A stretch of 64,000 nt of DNA from an uncultured Campylobacter sp. (GTDB lineage Bacteria; Campylobacterota; Campylobacteria; Campylobacterales; Campylobacteraceae), in the NCBI RefSeq assembly GCF_905372745.1, contig NZ_CAJPQR010000007.1:1-64000 (forward strand), in the 5' to 3' direction. A model generated the notes under the pieces. The model was not told the origin of the DNA, searched no databases, and was given only the letters and a program-made list of their open reading frames with translations. Position 1 is the stretch's first letter; each line of letters starts with the position of its first letter. A program made the position numbers and the translations under genes. Of the stretch, positions 44,788 through 53,157 are shown in pieces.

Positions 44788-45017
44788 TATTTTACGATTT
44801 TATCGCTCAGCTCTTTTAGGCTCGCTTCGCCCGCGCCGTTTAGGGCCTGTTTGTTTTCCGCCGCTACGTCTTCTACTAGCTCAGAGCGCAGGATCATCAT
44901 ATTTTTAGGCGCGTCGATGCCGATTTTTACGCCGCCTTTTGAGATGCCTACGACCGTGATTTTGATATCGTTTCCCAGCATTATGCTTTCGTCTTCTTTT
45001 CTTGCGAGTATTAGCAT
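44787..45017 (-). CDS. csrA: Carbon storage regulator CsrA
   Basis: A 76-residue RNA-binding post-transcriptional regulator. The MLILARKEDESIMLGNDI start and GVKIGIDAPKNMMILRSEL are the family core, with a longer acidic C-terminus. In Campylobacter it controls flagellin translation with FliW. The start overlaps the truB stop by 7 bases. Confidence 0.97.
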   Translation of the reverse strand: MLILARKEDESIMLGNDIKITVVGISKGGVKIGIDAPKNMMILRSELVEDVAAENKQALNGAGEASLKELSDKIVK

Positions 45018-45832
45018 TTTTCGACCTTATTTAGTTTATATGTTACGGTTTCGTCTTTGATTTCAATGATACTAAAAAAATCATCAAAGTTTATTAAATA
45101 TAGCCCTTCGGCGCCAAATTTTAGCTTTTCTACGCTCAGCTTTTTGCCCAGCATTACGTCTGCGGGGTCGCCAAGATATTCGTTTCGCGGTAGCGAAATA
45201 TAATCAAGCGGATTTAAAAATCGCTCGTTTTCATAAACGAATTTACCCTCGCTAACGCGTTTTAGCGCGCTTAGAGTGGCTCTCGCGCCAAGCTTTTGGG
45301 CTAAAATTTGAGCGTACGAGCGCACGTACGAGCCCTCGCTAACGCTAATGCGAAAGCTCAAAAACGGATGCATATATGCCCTCAAATTTACGTCAAAAAC
45401 GCTCATCGTTTGGCTTTTTAGCTCAAACTCCTCGCCCGCTCTTGCTAGCTCATATGCGCGCTTGCCGTCCACGTGCTTGGCGCTAAATTTGGGCGGTACG
45501 TAGGCGATCTCGCCCTTTAGCTCGGCTAGCGCCGCTTTTACGTCCGCTAAATTTAACGGCTGGCAAAGCGCGATATCCTCGATGTTTTCGTTATCTAGGC
45601 TAGCGCTCGTCGCACCCAGCCACATCGTCGCTTTGTAGATTTTGGGCGTTTTATCTATGTAGTTAAAAAGCCGCGTGTGATTGCCTAGAGCTACGATTAG
45701 GCAGCCGCCGGCAAAGGGGTCTAGCGTGCCCGAAAAGCCAGCTTTTTTGACGCCGTATTTGCGCTTTAGCCTGCTTAAAAAATGATTCGAGCTTATGCCT
45801 GCCGGCTTATTTGCGACAAAAAGCGCGTTCAT
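45011..45832 (-). CDS. truB: tRNA pseudouridine(55) synthase
   Basis: A 273-residue enzyme converting U55 in the T loop. It has NKPAGISSNHFL, the catalytic Asp in KAGFSGTLDPFAGGCLIVALG and RVSEGSYVRSYAQ. Heads the truB-csrA-ispE-smpB-tautomerase-lipoprotein-clpS-clpA-aat run, with overlaps or gaps of 40 bp or less throughout. Confidence 0.96.
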   Translation of the reverse strand: MNALFVANKPAGISSNHFLSRLKRKYGVKKAGFSGTLDPFAGGCLIVALGNHTRLFNYIDKTPKIYKATMWLGATSASLDNENIEDIALCQPLNLADVKAALAELKGEIAYVPPKFSAKHVDGKRAYELARAGEEFELKSQTMSVFDVNLRAYMHPFLSFRISVSEGSYVRSYAQILAQKLGARATLSALKRVSEGKFVYENERFLNPLDYISLPRNEYLGDPADVMLGKKLSVEKLKFGAEGLYLINFDDFFSIIEIKDETVTYKLNKVEKC

Positions 45833-45968
45833 TTAAATTTGACCTTTGAAGCCTGCGTTAAATTTACAGCATTTTTTAAATTTGATCCGCAAGCGTCAAA
45901 TTCGGCTGCATAAATTTGATCAAATTTGACGTCGCATTTGCTCGGTAGAGTCTCAAATTTACTCATTT

Positions 45969-48053
45969 TCATACCGCTTTTTCGACGAAGCTAGACATTA
46001 TCTCGCGGCTGATTCCGCCGAAATTTATCGTTAGCTTTAGCTCTTTTTTGATCTTCGTTACCGCCGTCACGCGCCCGATACCGAAAATTTTATGCTTGAC
46101 GAGGTCGCCTTTTTTGTATTCGCCGGCGGTTTGCGTTTGCGTCTGGATGATGAGGCTACCGCTGCAAACGCCTGCTTCGCTTAAAAATCTGCTCTTTTCC
46201 AGTCTCGTTCGCTGGCCTTTATAAAAGCGCGAATTTACAAAGCTTAGCGTTAAGGTTTTTTTGGCGCGGGTGATGGCGACGTAGGCTAGGCGTCGCTCCT
46301 CCTCGATGTCGCTGCCGTCGCCCAGTAGTGGGAAGAACCCTTCCTCAAGCCCGATCACGAAAAGATGCTCGAACTCAAGCCCTTTGCTGGCGTGGATACT
46401 CATGATCGAGATTGCCTCGCCGCCGATGTTGTCTTGCTCGCTTTGTAGCGCGATCTCGTTTAAAAACTCCTCTATAGAAAAGCTTGGATTTTGCTTGATT
46501 TGATCCTTGATCGTAGCGTAAAACTCGTCGATGTTCGCCACGCGCTCGGAGCCGTCTGGCAAGCTCTCGTAGTATTTTTTGATGCCGAATTTGGCTTCTA
46601 GTTTATCCACTAGCTCATAGGGCGAGTCGCACTCTTTTAGCTCTCTTAAATTTGCCGCAAATTCGCCAAGGCTTGAGACGATCTTTTTGCTTAGATCTTT
46701 GTCGTTTTCGTCTAGGCTAGATATCGCTTCAAATAGCGAAAATTTATGCTCGAAGGCGATTTTTTCGATCTTTGCGAGGCTTACTTTGCCAAGGCCGCGT
46801 TTTGGGCGGTTGATGACGCGCTTTAGCGAGAAGTCGTCGTTCTCGTTTGCGACCAGTCTTAGGTAGCTGATGACGTCCTTGACCTCGGCGCGCTCGTAGA
46901 ATTTAACTCCGCCGACCATTTTGTACGGGATTTTTTCTTTGGTTAGGCCCTCTTCGAGCGAGCGAGAGAGGGCGTTTATGCGGTACAATATCGCGATATC
47001 GCTAGCCTGCGCGCCGCTATCAAGCAGCTTTTTGATGCGTTTGGCTACCTTTAGACTCTCCATCGTTTCGTCGTCTGATTCCATTAGCGCGACGTCTTCG
47101 CCGCCCTCTTTGGTGCTTTTTAGCTCCTTGCCGAGGCGGTTTCTGTTATGGTCGATGAGCTCGTTTGCCGCGCGTAAAATTTGACTCGTCGAGCGGTAGT
47201 TTTGCTCTAGCCTTATAACCTTGACGTCTTTAAACTGGTCTTTAAAATTTAATATATTTTCGATTTTTGCGCCGCGCCAGCCGTAGATACTCTGATCATC
47301 ATCGCCCACGACAGCGATATTTTCGTGCGTGCAGCAGAGTTTGCGCAGGAGCTTGTACTGTAAGTCGTTGGTGTCTTGATACTCGTCTACCATCACGTAG
47401 GCGTAGCGTTGTGAAATTTCTCGCGCTAGAGCTTCGTCCTCGTCTAAAATTTTATAGCTAAGGCAGAGCAGGTCGTCAAAATCCACGAGGTTGTTCGCCG
47501 CCAAATACTCCTCGTAAAGCTTGTAGATGTTTGCTAGCTTTGCGTGGTAGCCGTCTTTGAAATTTTGTCCGTTTGCAAACATGCCGCCGTGATTTAGCAC
47601 CTCTTCTACGCTTAAAAGCGAGTTTTTAAAATTTGAGATTTCGTTAGCTAAAACCGAGGTCGCGATGTCGCCTTCAAAGCCTTTTAAGATGCGCTTTTTA
47701 TCGTCCGTGTCGATGATGACGAAGTTGTTTTTGCGCTTTAAGCGGTCGATGTAAAATTTCAAAAACAAAAGCCCGAATTTGTGAAAAGTGCAAAGTAGCG
47801 GTGTGAAATTTTTACCGGCGGCGCCTAGCATATTTAGCGCGCGGGCTCGCATTTCGCTTGCGGCTTTGTTGGTGAAGGTTAGCGTTAGGGTGTTTGACGG
47901 CGGGATGCCTAGTTCGCTTATGAGATAGGCTAGGCGAGTAGTGATGGTTTTGGTTTTACCGCTGCCGGCTCCGGCTAAAATCAGCATCGCTCCGTCCGTA
48001 TGCGAGGCGGCCTCGCGCTGGCTTTCGTTTAGGTCGTCTAGTAGATCGGACAT
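45969..48053 (-). CDS. uvrD: UvrD/Rep-family DNA helicase
   Basis: A 694-residue superfamily 1A helicase for repair or replication restart. Motif I is AGAGSGKTKTI, II VDEYQDTN, III VVGDDDQSIYGWRGA, IV QNYRS, V SIHASKGLEFEHLFVIG, VI AYVAITRAKKTL. Full length. It is separated from truB by 136 bp without notable features. Confidence 0.95.
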   Translation of the reverse strand: MSDLLDDLNESQREAASHTDGAMLILAGAGSGKTKTITTRLAYLISELGIPPSNTLTLTFTNKAASEMRARALNMLGAAGKNFTPLLCTFHKFGLLFLKFYIDRLKRKNNFVIIDTDDKKRILKGFEGDIATSVLANEISNFKNSLLSVEEVLNHGGMFANGQNFKDGYHAKLANIYKLYEEYLAANNLVDFDDLLCLSYKILDEDEALAREISQRYAYVMVDEYQDTNDLQYKLLRKLCCTHENIAVVGDDDQSIYGWRGAKIENILNFKDQFKDVKVIRLEQNYRSTSQILRAANELIDHNRNRLGKELKSTKEGGEDVALMESDDETMESLKVAKRIKKLLDSGAQASDIAILYRINALSRSLEEGLTKEKIPYKMVGGVKFYERAEVKDVISYLRLVANENDDFSLKRVINRPKRGLGKVSLAKIEKIAFEHKFSLFEAISSLDENDKDLSKKIVSSLGEFAANLRELKECDSPYELVDKLEAKFGIKKYYESLPDGSERVANIDEFYATIKDQIKQNPSFSIEEFLNEIALQSEQDNIGGEAISIMSIHASKGLEFEHLFVIGLEEGFFPLLGDGSDIEEERRLAYVAITRAKKTLTLSFVNSRFYKGQRTRLEKSRFLSEAGVCSGSLIIQTQTQTAGEYKKGDLVKHKIFGIGRVTAVTKIKKELKLTINFGGISREIMSSFVEKAV

Positions 48054-48218
48054 TAAATTTCCTGCTTTTTCGTTTTAAGATTATTAAATTCTAACAAAAT
48101 AAGCTTAAAAATCGCCGTTGTTATAAATTCGGGTCAGATTAAGAGCGTTTTCAGATATAAATCAATACAATATTAAAAAGATGATTTTATAAGCTGATAT
48201 AATAATAAGGAGTCTGAT

Positions 48219-49091
48219 GTGATCAATGACTTTAGTAAATTTTATACCTTTATGGAGATAGTTAAGGAGCGTAGTTTTTCAAAGGCTTCAAGAGCGCTTG
48301 GTATCTCGCAGCCTGCAGTTACTCTGCAGATGAAAAAGCTTGAAGAGGCGCTACAAACCACGCTAATAATGCGCAAGAAAAACGGCATCGTCCTAACTCG
48401 CGAGGGCGAGAAATTTTACAAACTCTGTACTCAGTTTGAAAGCGCGATGTTTCGTTTTAAAGACGAGCTAGCGCGCATAAAAACGGACAAAGCGCCGCTA
48501 GTAATCGCCACCACGCAGCTTATCGCCGAGGCGGTCATATCGATGCTGCTGGATAAAATCTCTCAAAGCGTAGGCAGCGAGCTGGATATCAGGATAAAAG
48601 AGCAAAGCGAACTCATAAACTATCTAAAAGACCGCCGCAGCGACATCGCTATCATCCTAGAGCAGTCGCTTGATAGCAGCTTGCTCGTTAAAAAGCTATT
48701 TGACTACGAGCTGATTTTGGTTTCCAATAAAAAAATCGCCGAAAGCGTGAAGCCCGAGGAGCTGGTTAAATTTAAATTTATCAAAGACAGAACCAGAAAC
48801 TACCTTGACGATATTTTGCAAAAGTACGGTATAGACGCGAATGCGCTTGACGTGGCGTATTCGCTAGACGGCTCGATAATGGTTTGCCGCGCGATGATAT
48901 CAAACGACGCCGATACTTACGTGGCGTTTTTGCCGAGATTTTTGATCGAGGATAAACTAAGAGAAGCAAAGCTTTTTGAGATAAATATCGCTAAATTTAA
49001 GCTGACTCGCTCGGTCTATGCCGCCGCACTAAAAGAAAATGAGGAAACGCTGCAAAAATTTCTAAAGATCAAGACGAGCTTTAATTTTTAA
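48219..49091 (+). CDS. LysR-type transcriptional regulator
   Basis: A 290-residue protein with an N-terminal winged HTH (SKASRALGISQPAVTLQMKKLEE, about 18-45) and a C-terminal LysR effector-binding domain. The start is GTG at 48219; AAGGAG lies 6 bases upstream and no in-frame ATG fits. It converges on the TonB receptor gene rather than facing it divergently, so a link to that gene is not evident. Effector unknown. Confidence 0.9.
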   Translation: MINDFSKFYTFMEIVKERSFSKASRALGISQPAVTLQMKKLEEALQTTLIMRKKNGIVLTREGEKFYKLCTQFESAMFRFKDELARIKTDKAPLVIATTQLIAEAVISMLLDKISQSVGSELDIRIKEQSELINYLKDRRSDIAIILEQSLDSSLLVKKLFDYELILVSNKKIAESVKPEELVKFKFIKDRTRNYLDDILQKYGIDANALDVAYSLDGSIMVCRAMISNDADTYVAFLPRFLIEDKLREAKLFEINIAKFKLTRSVYAAALKENEETLQKFLKIKTSFNF

Positions 49092-49225
49092 ACCTCTTTT
49101 GATTTAGCCTCTACGCCGCATAAATTTAAAATGCTCTAGCGCAAATTTACGCAAAGAGCTAGTCTTGGCTTAATCTCAAATTTTAAACCGAGTCGCTAAA
49201 AAATAAGTAAGAATAAAAGCAAGCA

Positions 49226-49243
49226 GACGGGTAAAAGCCCGTC
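49226..49243 (-). terminator. Terminator of the TonB receptor gene
   Basis: GACGGG TAAAAG CCCGTC hairpin with a T-rich stretch on the minus strand beyond it, 17 bases past the receptor stop codon. Confidence 0.55.
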
Positions 49244-49259
49244 CGAATAAGAATGCGGC

Positions 49260-52220
49260 TTAAAACGTAAATTCCCAGTTTAGCCTGAAATTTCTACCGG
49301 CTGAGTAGAAGCGGTTGATGCCTAGCCCCGTGGTTCTATCGATCATATTCATAGTGCCAAAAGGCCTGATAGAGCGCGCGGCGTCCCAAGTGATGTATTT
49401 TTCGTTAGTTAGGTTATAAACGCCTAGCCTAAACGTCAAATTTTTAATCGGGCGCACGTAGGTTACGACGTCTACTAGCGTGTAGGCGTTACTTCGCCAT
49501 TTTGAATGGCTGTTTGTATTGTATGGATTGCCGTACGGGTCGGTATCTAGGCGCCAGAACATATTATAGGTGTCTTTTTCTTTTTTGGATGCGACGCTAG
49601 TGACGTAGATGTCGGCGCCGAATTTATCCGCAGCGCTTGCGTAGCCTAGAGCGTAGATCGCAGTAGTCGGCTGGATGGCGTTCATCGGAACTTTACCGTC
49701 GTTATCCGTTTGTACTCTGCCTTTTTGCAGCGTTAGTTTGTAGCTAGCGTGAAAGCCCTCTAGCGCGTCTGAAATTTGACCAAAATGAAGCATAGAGTTT
49801 ATCTCAAGACCGCGCACGGTAGCCTTGCTGCGGTTTACGTTACCGTATAGCGCAAAAGGTATAGTGTTGCCGCCGCCGCCCGTGGCATAGCTTTTGGTAC
49901 CAAGCGAGATTAGATCTATAAAGTTATCGTATTTGGTCTCAAAAAAGCTAGTAGTTATAAAGCTTTTTCCCTCGTGCAGCGTCAATGCAAGCTCTTTTGT
50001 CTTAGCTATTTCAGGTTTTAGATCCGGATTTGGCTGGACGGTAAAATCAGGATGCTTAAACGCCAAATATAGCTCGTCCGAAGTGGGCGCTCTAAAGCCT
50101 TTGGAGTATTTTAGCTGTATCCTAAAGTAATCCAGCGGATCGATATCGGCTCCTATAGCATAAGAGCTATTAGTAAATTTTTTATCCCTAGCGATGTATT
50201 TTATATTTGCCAGCGCGTTATTAGGCGCTTCTTGTTTCCATGCGTCGTGGGCTATTTTCCACTCGCTTCTATCTGCATAGTCCCACCATTTTGGCTCCGG
50301 GCTAGGATTATACGGTACGAAAAGACCTAACACCATATCGTCCGGGATTTTAGGCGTAGAGCCCGGGACGTAGTTTGGTTTATATTTTATCTTGTCGTAG
50401 CGGTAGCCTAAATTTATCCCCAGCCAGTCGTTTACGCGCATATCGTCGTTTAGATACAAAGCGCCTTCTTTTGTTTTAACCGGGATTAAAAAAGACGTTA
50501 GCGGCTCGGTTCTAGGGCAAAGCGCGTAAAGTAGCGTTAGCGGCGCATTTTCGCACGTATAGGGCGTACCCGAAAAATCCGTGCCTAGCGTCTTAGGCGC
50601 CCACCACCGGCTGCTCGTAGCGTCGTAGCCTTGCTTGTTCGTCATGGATTTTTCGGTTTTAGCAAAGCTTAGTCCGTATGCGATATCGTGCTCTACGTCG
50701 CCCGTTTTGGCGTATTTGCTAAAGTCTAGGTTAAACTGCTTGGTGTTCGTATCCAGATCGCGCTCTTTCCAGTCGCGGCTTAAGTAGCCCTTGCCGTATG
50801 GAGTGATGAGATATCCGCTTTCTGAGCTTTGCTTAAAGGTCTTGCCCGTGCTTGCGTCGGTATAGCTTTTATCTAGTGGAACGGTTGATTTGACGTACTG
50901 GTCGGTGGCGTAGTCGTATTTTAGCACGTCGATATTTGGCTGAGAGCAGTCAAATACCGAGCAGTCTAGCCAAGTGTTGCTTACGTTTTGATTGATGCTA
51001 AATTTATTCTGATCATGGACGGCTCCTTGGCTATCTACGAGTCTGTTTACCCACGTTAGTCCGCCGTACTGGGGATCGACCTCCTGTGTTCGTTGCAAAG
51101 TTACTTCGCCGCCGTACTTATCGACAACCTTGTTGTTTTTAACCTGAAGTCCGATAGGATTTGAAATTTCAGCGCAGTTTTCTCCTGCTTGGCAGTGTTC
51201 CTCGGTTCTGGCACGGGATTTGATTTTTTGGTTGGAGTATGTAAATTTCATCGTATCCCACAACGGAGTTTCGCTAAAATTTTCATAGGCAAAAGCGCGA
51301 TTTTTCCTATCCATCATATCGTCGTTGTATCTTAGACCGGTATCTATGATCTCGTCCCTGTTGCTAGAAAGCGTAAGCGTGTATGATAGGTCTTTGCCTT
51401 GAGATCGGTTTTTGTAGGTATCTGACATAAAGGTAAATCTATGCTCCTCGTGAGGCTGGAAGCCTAGCTTGATGAGGCTGCTCGTTTTTTTGATATAGTA
51501 CGGGTCGGCTTTTTCTCTGGTTCTACCTAGTACGTTATCGTCATAGTCTTTGTAGCCGTAGTTTTCCGTTTCGTGATGTCTGCGCTTGGTTTGTACGGCC
51601 ATGATGTCAAACCACTTAAACCTACCGGCTAAGGTATGCGAGTGCATGGTTTGATTATCGGCTGTGTTGTAGCCGCCCTTGTAGCCGTAAAAATAGTCCT
51701 TATCTAGCAAAAGATCCCTTGCGTCTTTTGTTTCAAACATCACGGAGCCGCCAAGAGAGCCAGAGCCCGTACGAACGGAATCTGCGCCTTTTGAAATAGT
51801 GGCTTGTTTTAGCGTTTCAAACTCTACGCCGTTGCGGGTGTTGTTAAAGTTTCCGTATCCTTCAAATAGCTCCTTAAAGCCTTGCGAGCTTAGCGTTTGG
51901 GCTTGATGTAGGCCGTCTACGGTGATAGCCACGCGGTTTTCTTCCACGCCTCTTATCGCGTAGCCGCTTTGGCCAAAACGCCCGGCCTCCACCGTCGTTA
52001 CGCCCGTTTCGTATCGCACTAGGTCTTTATTGTCAGAGACCTGTGTTTTGGTTAGTTCTTTGTAGCTTTTTACGTTTTGGCCGACCTTTTTTTGCAGCGG
52101 ATCGCTTTGCGCCTCCGCTTCGCCGCTAACCGTTACTTCTTTTAGCTCGACTTCGGCTTCTTTTGCGTTTAAATTCGACAAAAGAAGCAAAGCGGCAAGA
52201 GAGAATTTAAGACGGTTCAT
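49260..52220 (-). CDS. TonB-dependent haemoglobin/haem-type outer membrane receptor
   Basis: A 986-residue protein. Signal peptide 1-19 (cleaved near LNAKEAE), TonB box-like VTVSG, plug domain (about 45-175: GVTTVEAGRFGQSGYAIRGVEENRVAITVDGLHQAQ), then a 22-strand barrel ending in the terminal aromatic NWEFTF. The plug and length match the TonB-dependent haemoglobin/transferrin/lactoferrin family. An extracellular loop near residues 340-350 and another near 420-430 carry Cys pairs (CQAGENC, CSVFDC). Two Fur-like sites upstream fit iron control. Ligand is inferred. Confidence 0.88.
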   Translation of the reverse strand: MNRLKFSLAALLLLSNLNAKEAEVELKEVTVSGEAEAQSDPLQKKVGQNVKSYKELTKTQVSDNKDLVRYETGVTTVEAGRFGQSGYAIRGVEENRVAITVDGLHQAQTLSSQGFKELFEGYGNFNNTRNGVEFETLKQATISKGADSVRTGSGSLGGSVMFETKDARDLLLDKDYFYGYKGGYNTADNQTMHSHTLAGRFKWFDIMAVQTKRRHHETENYGYKDYDDNVLGRTREKADPYYIKKTSSLIKLGFQPHEEHRFTFMSDTYKNRSQGKDLSYTLTLSSNRDEIIDTGLRYNDDMMDRKNRAFAYENFSETPLWDTMKFTYSNQKIKSRARTEEHCQAGENCAEISNPIGLQVKNNKVVDKYGGEVTLQRTQEVDPQYGGLTWVNRLVDSQGAVHDQNKFSINQNVSNTWLDCSVFDCSQPNIDVLKYDYATDQYVKSTVPLDKSYTDASTGKTFKQSSESGYLITPYGKGYLSRDWKERDLDTNTKQFNLDFSKYAKTGDVEHDIAYGLSFAKTEKSMTNKQGYDATSSRWWAPKTLGTDFSGTPYTCENAPLTLLYALCPRTEPLTSFLIPVKTKEGALYLNDDMRVNDWLGINLGYRYDKIKYKPNYVPGSTPKIPDDMVLGLFVPYNPSPEPKWWDYADRSEWKIAHDAWKQEAPNNALANIKYIARDKKFTNSSYAIGADIDPLDYFRIQLKYSKGFRAPTSDELYLAFKHPDFTVQPNPDLKPEIAKTKELALTLHEGKSFITTSFFETKYDNFIDLISLGTKSYATGGGGNTIPFALYGNVNRSKATVRGLEINSMLHFGQISDALEGFHASYKLTLQKGRVQTDNDGKVPMNAIQPTTAIYALGYASAADKFGADIYVTSVASKKEKDTYNMFWRLDTDPYGNPYNTNSHSKWRSNAYTLVDVVTYVRPIKNLTFRLGVYNLTNEKYITWDAARSIRPFGTMNMIDRTTGLGINRFYSAGRNFRLNWEFTF

Positions 52221-52236
52221 TTTCTATCCTTATTAA

Positions 52237-52290
52237 CGATAATTTTGATATTCATTTGCTATAAAATGCGAAATGATAATAAATATTCGT
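52237..52290 (-). promoter_or_regulatory. Two Fur-box-like sites upstream of the TonB receptor
   Basis: AACGATAATTTTGATATTCATT (52236-52257) and AATGATAATAAATATTCGTT (52272-52291) share AAYGATAAT...ATATTCRTT with differing centres. Both resemble the GATAAT-rich Fur consensus and sit 15-70 bases before the receptor ATG. Candidate operators only. Confidence 0.45.
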
Positions 52291-52335
52291 TTATAGTTTG
52301 ATTAAAAAAATGGAATTTAGTTTAAAAATTACAAG

Positions 52336-52593
52336 TTAATTTTTGATATTAAGAAATAAGAAGATCGTTACTAGCAAAATCGCTGCAATTAAGATAGCGT
52401 TTTGCTCAAGTAAATTTAGTAAATTTAAGACAAAATCCGCGTCCGTCAAAATGCATACGCAAAGCACAGTGAGCGCTATAAAACCGCCTATTTGGGCAAA
52501 ACTAATATCGCCTGACTTGAATGAAGGAAAAGCGTATAAAAGTAAACCTATAAAAAATAGCGCGAGCAAAACGGCGGATAAAATTTTGCTCAC
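52336..52593 (-). CDS. Small membrane protein
   Basis: An 85-residue protein with three hydrophobic segments (about 5-22, 35-50, 64-82) and the sequence VCILTDADFVLNLLNLLEQNA between them. Not recognised. Its start overlaps the stop of the SspB-like gene by 4 bases, so the pair is coupled. Confidence 0.6.
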   Translation of the reverse strand: MSKILSAVLLALFFIGLLLYAFPSFKSGDISFAQIGGFIALTVLCVCILTDADFVLNLLNLLEQNAILIAAILLVTIFLFLNIKN

Positions 52594-53027
52594 TTTTTAA
52601 ATAAATCTTTATTGTTCGGGTTTGACATTAGCGCCGACATTGATTTTTCGAGCTGGCTTTTTTGAGTTTTATATACGGAAAAATTTACTAAAATCGGGCT
52701 ATTTTCTACTAAAATTTGAACGATAGCTCCAAGCGGAAAGCTAACGACGCTGGCGAAATTTTCCTTACCGAAGCCGGCCTCGAAGCTCAGCTCCTCCGGC
52801 GTGAGTTTGGCGCTGCTAAAAGTATAGCCCGCAAGCGTAAAGACGATAACGGGAGCCGTAAAAGTGCTGCTAATACACTCTGGCAGCTCGGGGTCAAATT
52901 TGACTAGATCAAGGTTAGCCATCGCAGAAAAGGAGCGGTCGTTTTTTAGCAGATACTCTATGCACTCAAAAACGTGTTCCTTCATCATCGCCGAAAATTT
53001 CTCGTCGTCTAAAATCTCATCAAGCAT
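52590..53027 (-). CDS. SspB-like protein (possible ClpXP adaptor)
   Basis: A 145-residue protein. Residues about 45-125 (LPECISSTFTAPVIVFTLAG, LSFEAGFGKENFASVVSFPLGAI) parallel the SspB order: a helix, a hydrophobic strand pair, F.A.FG...V.VPL.AI. SspB binds ssrA-tagged proteins and delivers them to ClpX. The similarity is at pattern level and the C-terminal LPNNKDLFKK-type tail could serve as a ClpX-binding tag. Alternative: an uncharacterised Campylobacter family. Heavy AGGAGG-type ribosome site upstream (AAGGAGGAAAAATG). Confidence 0.5.
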   Translation of the reverse strand: MLDEILDDEKFSAMMKEHVFECIEYLLKNDRSFSAMANLDLVKFDPELPECISSTFTAPVIVFTLAGYTFSSAKLTPEELSFEAGFGKENFASVVSFPLGAIVQILVENSPILVNFSVYKTQKSQLEKSMSALMSNPNNKDLFKK

Positions 53028-53157
53028 TTTTCCTCCTTTTGTGCCTTTTTAAATTTTGCCGTCTGTTGCGGCGCCGAATTTGACCTTAAATTAACGCAAA
53101 ATTTAGCGTCAAATTCGCAGCCGTCCGGGCTCTCAAATTTAGTTAAATTTGCTCCCG

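Noticed and set aside
48219..52220. LysR gene as direct regulator of the adjacent receptor
   Set aside because: The two genes converge and share no promoter region; adjacency alone is weak evidence.
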